Below, in pieces: positions 61,514 to 64,000 of a stretch of DNA of 64,000 bases (position 1 is the stretch's first letter; each line of letters starts with the position of its first letter). The notes beneath the pieces are model-generated. The model did no database searches, had not been told where the DNA came from, and worked only from the letters and a program-made list of their open reading frames with translations. This DNA comes from Rhodanobacter sp. A1T4. GTDB taxonomy: Bacteria > Pseudomonadota > Gammaproteobacteria > Xanthomonadales > Rhodanobacteraceae. The DNA lies in assembly GCF_014207185.1 (NCBI RefSeq), contig NZ_JACHCP010000001.1, positions 475,512 through 539,511 on the forward strand. The letters are read 5' to 3'. A program made the position numbers and the translations under genes.

Positions 61514-62874
61514 GAAGCCAGTGCGACCGGTGTGTCGGTGATTTCGTCAGCCAGCACGATGCGACCGCGCAGCGAATTGCTCATCGCGTCGGTGATCAGC
61601 ACATCGACAAACTGGCCGATCAAGCGCGAATGGCCGGAGAAATTGACGAAACGCATATTCTCGGTGCGGCCGGTCAGTTCGCTCGGATCGCGTGTGCTTG
61701 GCTTTTCCACCAGTACGCGTTGCACACTGCCGATCATCGCTGCGCTGATTTTTTTGGCGTTGGCGTTGAGCGTGGCCTGCAGGCGCATCAACCGCTCGTG
61801 CTTCTCTGCCGCTGGCGTGTCATCGGCAAGGTTGGCGGCGGGCGTGCCCGGGCGCGAGGAGAAAATAAAGGAGAAACTCTGGTCGAAGCCGACATCGTCG
61901 ATCAGCTTCATGGTCTTGTCGAAATCCTCGGCTGTCTCGCCGGGGAAGCCGACGATGAAGTCGGATGACACGCAGATGTCCGGCCGTACCGTGCGCAGCT
62001 TGCGGATCTTCTGCTTGAACTCCAGCGCGGTGTAGCCACGTTTCATCGCGCTGAGGATGCGATCGGAACCGGCTTGCACCGGCAGGTGCAGGTAGTTGGC
62101 CAGCTGCGGCACATTGGCGTAGGCCTCAATCAGCGAGTCGGAAAACTCCAGTGGGTGCGAGGTGGTGAAGCGGATGCGACCAATGCCGTCGATCTGCGCG
62201 ATCGCATGGATCAGCACTGATAGGTCAGCCACGCTGCCATCATGAGTCGGGCCGCGATAGGCGTTGACGTTCTGGCCGAGCAGGTTCACTTCGCGTACGC
62301 CCTGGGCGGCAAGTTGCGCGACCTCGACCAATACGTCGTCGAACGGACGGCTGATTTCCTCACCGCGGGTATACGGCACCACGCAGTAGCTACAGTACTT
62401 CGAGCAGCCTTCCATGATCGACACGAAGGCGGTAGGGCCTTCCGCGCGCGGCTCGGGCAGGTTGTCGAACTTTTCGATCTCGGGAAAGCTGATGTCGACC
62501 TGTGGTCGGCCGGTAGCGCGCTGCTTTTCGATCAGCTCGGGCAGACGGTGCAGGGTCTGCGGGCCGAATACCAGATCGACATACGGCGCGCGCTTGACGA
62601 TCGCGTCACCCTCCTGCGAGGCCACGCAGCCGCCGACGCCGATCAGCACCGGCTTGCCGTCTTTCTTGTGCTGCTTCCAGCGGCCGAGCTGGCTGAAGAC
62701 CTTTTCCTGTGCCTTCTCGCGAATCGAGCAGGTATTGATCAGGATCACGTCGGCTTCGGCTTCGTCCAGGGTCAGCTCCATGCCATGCGACGCCTTGAGC
62801 ACATCGGCCATCTTGGCCGAGTCGTACTCGTTCATCTGACAACCGTGGGTCTTGATGAAAAGCTTGCCGCTCAT
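61510..62874 (-). CDS. miaB: tRNA-2-methylthio-N6-dimethylallyladenosine synthase MiaB
   Basis: The 454-residue radical-SAM enzyme adds the 2-methylthio group to i6A37 of tRNA. It has the N-terminal MTTase domain with three cysteines ([34 protein letters not shown]), the radical-SAM cluster [17 protein letters not shown], the phrase [19 protein letters not shown], and a C-terminal TRAM domain ([18 protein letters not shown]). It is the first gene of a minus-strand operon leading to phoH, ybeY and corC. Confidence 0.96.
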   Translation of the reverse strand: MSGKLFIKTHGCQMNEYDSAKMADVLKASHGMELTLDEAEADVILINTCSIREKAQEKVFSQLGRWKQHKKDGKPVLIGVGGCVASQEGDAIVKRAPYVDLVFGPQTLHRLPELIEKQRATGRPQVDISFPEIEKFDNLPEPRAEGPTAFVSIMEGCSKYCSYCVVPYTRGEEISRPFDDVLVEVAQLAAQGVREVNLLGQNVNAYRGPTHDGSVADLSVLIHAIAQIDGIGRIRFTTSHPLEFSDSLIEAYANVPQLANYLHLPVQAGSDRILSAMKRGYTALEFKQKIRKLRTVRPDICVSSDFIVGFPGETAEDFDKTMKLIDDVGFDQSFSFIFSSRPGTPAANLADDTPAAEKHERLMRLQATLNANAKKISAAMIGSVQRVLVEKPSTRDPSELTGRTENMRFVNFSGHSRLIGQFVDVLITDAMSNSLRGRIVLADEITDTPVALAS

Positions 62875-63000
62875 GACAGGGAGTTACCGTGGTTCGTAAA
62901 ACGGAAGGCGCATGGCTGCAGACCTTGCCAGCTAGCGCGATGCCGCCATTGTGCAGCATCGAACCGCGTAGTTTACGCCGCCGTGATCAGGCTCGCCAGT

Positions 63001-63036
63001 GAACAGGCAGCCCGGGATGGACCGGGCCGCTTGTTC
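63001..63036 (-). terminator. long hairpin after the TonB receptor gene
   Basis: Arms 63001-63015 and 63022-63036 pair over 15 positions with one mismatch and one G-T pair and a 6-base loop. It lies 17 bases after the receptor stop on the minus strand. There is no T tract, so it is probably a rho-assisted terminator or a 3' stabiliser. Confidence 0.6.
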
Positions 63037-63053
63037 AGAGCCAGCGTTTCGAC

Positions 63054-64000
63054 TCAGAAGTCGATACTGGCCGAGAGCTTGATCGTGCGCGAGGCGCCCT
63101 CCGTCAGATAACCACCGAGCGCCGAGGCCCAGTAATTGCTGTTGCCGATATTGAGTACCGCGGCGCGGAAGGTCACCTGACGACCGTCGATGGTTGTGGC
63201 ATAGCTGGCGCCGGCATCGACCCGTGTCCAGGCTGGAATGCGCAAGGTGTTGGCCAGATCGACGTATTCGCCGCCGGTGCGGGTCACGCCCAGATTCAGC
63301 CCCAGCCCGCTGGTGCCCGGCACAGCCCAATCCACGCCGGCGTTGTATTGCCATTTCGGTACGCCGACCGCGGTGTTGCCATTGTCGAGGCCGCCAGCGG
63401 TCTCGGTCAGCTTGGCATCGATATAGCTGGCACCGCCGACCAGTTTCAGCCCGCTCACCGGTTCGCCGTAGACACTCCACTCCGCACCGCGGTTGCGTTG
63501 TTCGCCGGCGATGCTGAAAACGCGCGTGACGCCATCGGTGATGCCACTGGGCTGCTTGATCTGGAACAGGCTGAAGGTGCTCCCAAAGTTGCCCTGGTCA
63601 TACTTGATGCCGGTTTCGAGCTGCCTTGAGCGATACGGCGCGAACACCTGGCCGAAATTGGCGGCGCCGATCGGTGCTTCGGGTCCTTGCGACAAGCCCT
63701 GGATGGAGTTGGCGAACAGCGAGAAATTCGGATTGAGCTTCACCACCAGGCCGATCACCGGCGATGTGGCGGTTTTGCGATAGTCCGCGGTCTGCACACC
63801 GGTGGTGTAGGCATAGCCCAGGGTCTGCAGCGTCTGCCGACGGGCGCCAACGGTCAGCAGCACCTGGTCGTCGACGAAACCCAGCGTGTCGGACAGCGCC
63901 AGACTGTGCAGCTTGGTGCGGCCGGTCACCACCGGATCGCCGCCGCTGAAGACAGTCGGCGGATACGGCATCGCGACATAGTCGTAGAGGTTGGTCGGCG
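63054..64000 (-). CDS. TonB-dependent receptor, siderophore type (5' truncated by the window)
   Basis: Only the C-terminal 314 residues are in the window; the frame is open to the edge, so the plug domain is outside. What is seen is an outer-membrane beta-barrel: alternating strands such as TLGFVDDQVLLTVGARRQT, the receptor phrase FAPYRSRQLETGIKYDQGNF, GAEWSVYGEPVSGLKLVGGA, and the terminal aromatic strand RTIKLSASIDF. This matches FhuA/FpvA-type siderophore receptors. The ligand cannot be told. The ATG at 63971 is internal. Confidence 0.88.
   Translation of the reverse strand, partial: PTNLYDYVAMPYPPTVFSGGDPVVTGRTKLHSLALSDTLGFVDDQVLLTVGARRQTLQTLGYAYTTGVQTADYRKTATSPVIGLVVKLNPNFSLFANSIQGLSQGPEAPIGAANFGQVFAPYRSRQLETGIKYDQGNFGSTFSLFQIKQPSGITDGVTRVFSIAGEQRNRGAEWSVYGEPVSGLKLVGGASYIDAKLTETAGGLDNGNTAVGVPKWQYNAGVDWAVPGTSGLGLNLGVTRTGGEYVDLANTLRIPAWTRVDAGASYATTIDGRQVTFRAAVLNIGNSNYWASALGGYLTEGASRTIKLSASIDF

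Overview
The window looks like chromosomal DNA of a GC-rich gammaproteobacterium of the Xanthomonadales (Rhodanobacteraceae/Xanthomonadaceae type). The reasons are gene order and content: the end of a Pil-Chp chemosensory cluster (ChpB, ChpC), bioA next to a GspN-like gene, lgt-thyA-folA, pilB-pilC-pilD-coaE followed by a MutT-ThiE fusion, miaB-phoH-ybeY-corC, and a RegB/RegA redox pair. This assignment is inference from organisation, not from a search. No rRNA, tRNA, CRISPR array, prophage or insertion sequence was seen.

Layout. 1-1254: 3' end of the twitching-motility chemosensory operon. 1300-13312: housekeeping and secretion genes (rsmE, a small secreted protein, bioA, gspN, two inositol-phosphatase family enzymes, a lipase with its foldase, nudE, mazG, a secreted GSGD-repeat protein, an anion permease, a GST). 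13367-19123: an ABC exporter pair divergent from tesA, then a response regulator and kinase. 19229-26472: fused ketoacid CoA-transferase, periplasmic isoaspartyl peptidase, RegA/RegB, a peptide transporter, dgkA. 26582-32020: lemA with two TPM-domain genes, lgt, thyA, folA, mutT-thiE. 32083-36773 (minus): coaE, pilD, pilC, pilB. 37125-43338 (plus): four glycosyltransferases around an asparagine-synthetase-like amidotransferase. 43408-52511 (minus): FkbM methyltransferase, flippase, second methyltransferase, and two GT-C-like membrane transferases alternating with three pilin genes. 52816-53581: a decayed tfpZ-type pilin accessory gene. 53863-63054: S9 peptidase, corA, a DUF4105 membrane protein, corC, ybeY, phoH, a GNAT, miaB. 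63054-64000: 3' part of a TonB-dependent receptor.

The most interesting part is 37125-53581. The type IV pilus genes pilA and pilB, normally close together, are separated here by about 15 kb of glycan genes. Three different prepilins lie in one minus-strand array, and the second and third are each followed by a large membrane protein with the FDD and RPL...SF motifs of TMTC/PMT-like polyprenol-phosphate-sugar transferases. The third pilin lacks the conserved Glu5 and ends in a 30-residue Ser/Thr/Pro/Ala tail, a plausible O-glycan acceptor. The first two pilins have good sigma-54-type promoters. An older accessory gene of the tfpX/tfpZ type just upstream is destroyed by five in-frame stops and a frameshift. 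A polyprenol-phosphate-sugar synthase-like GT2, three GT4 enzymes, an amidotransferase, a flippase and two methyltransferases could supply the sugar. My reading is a pilin-modification system in which pilin variants are paired with their own transferases and an older accessory factor has been lost. This is inferred from sequence and order only.
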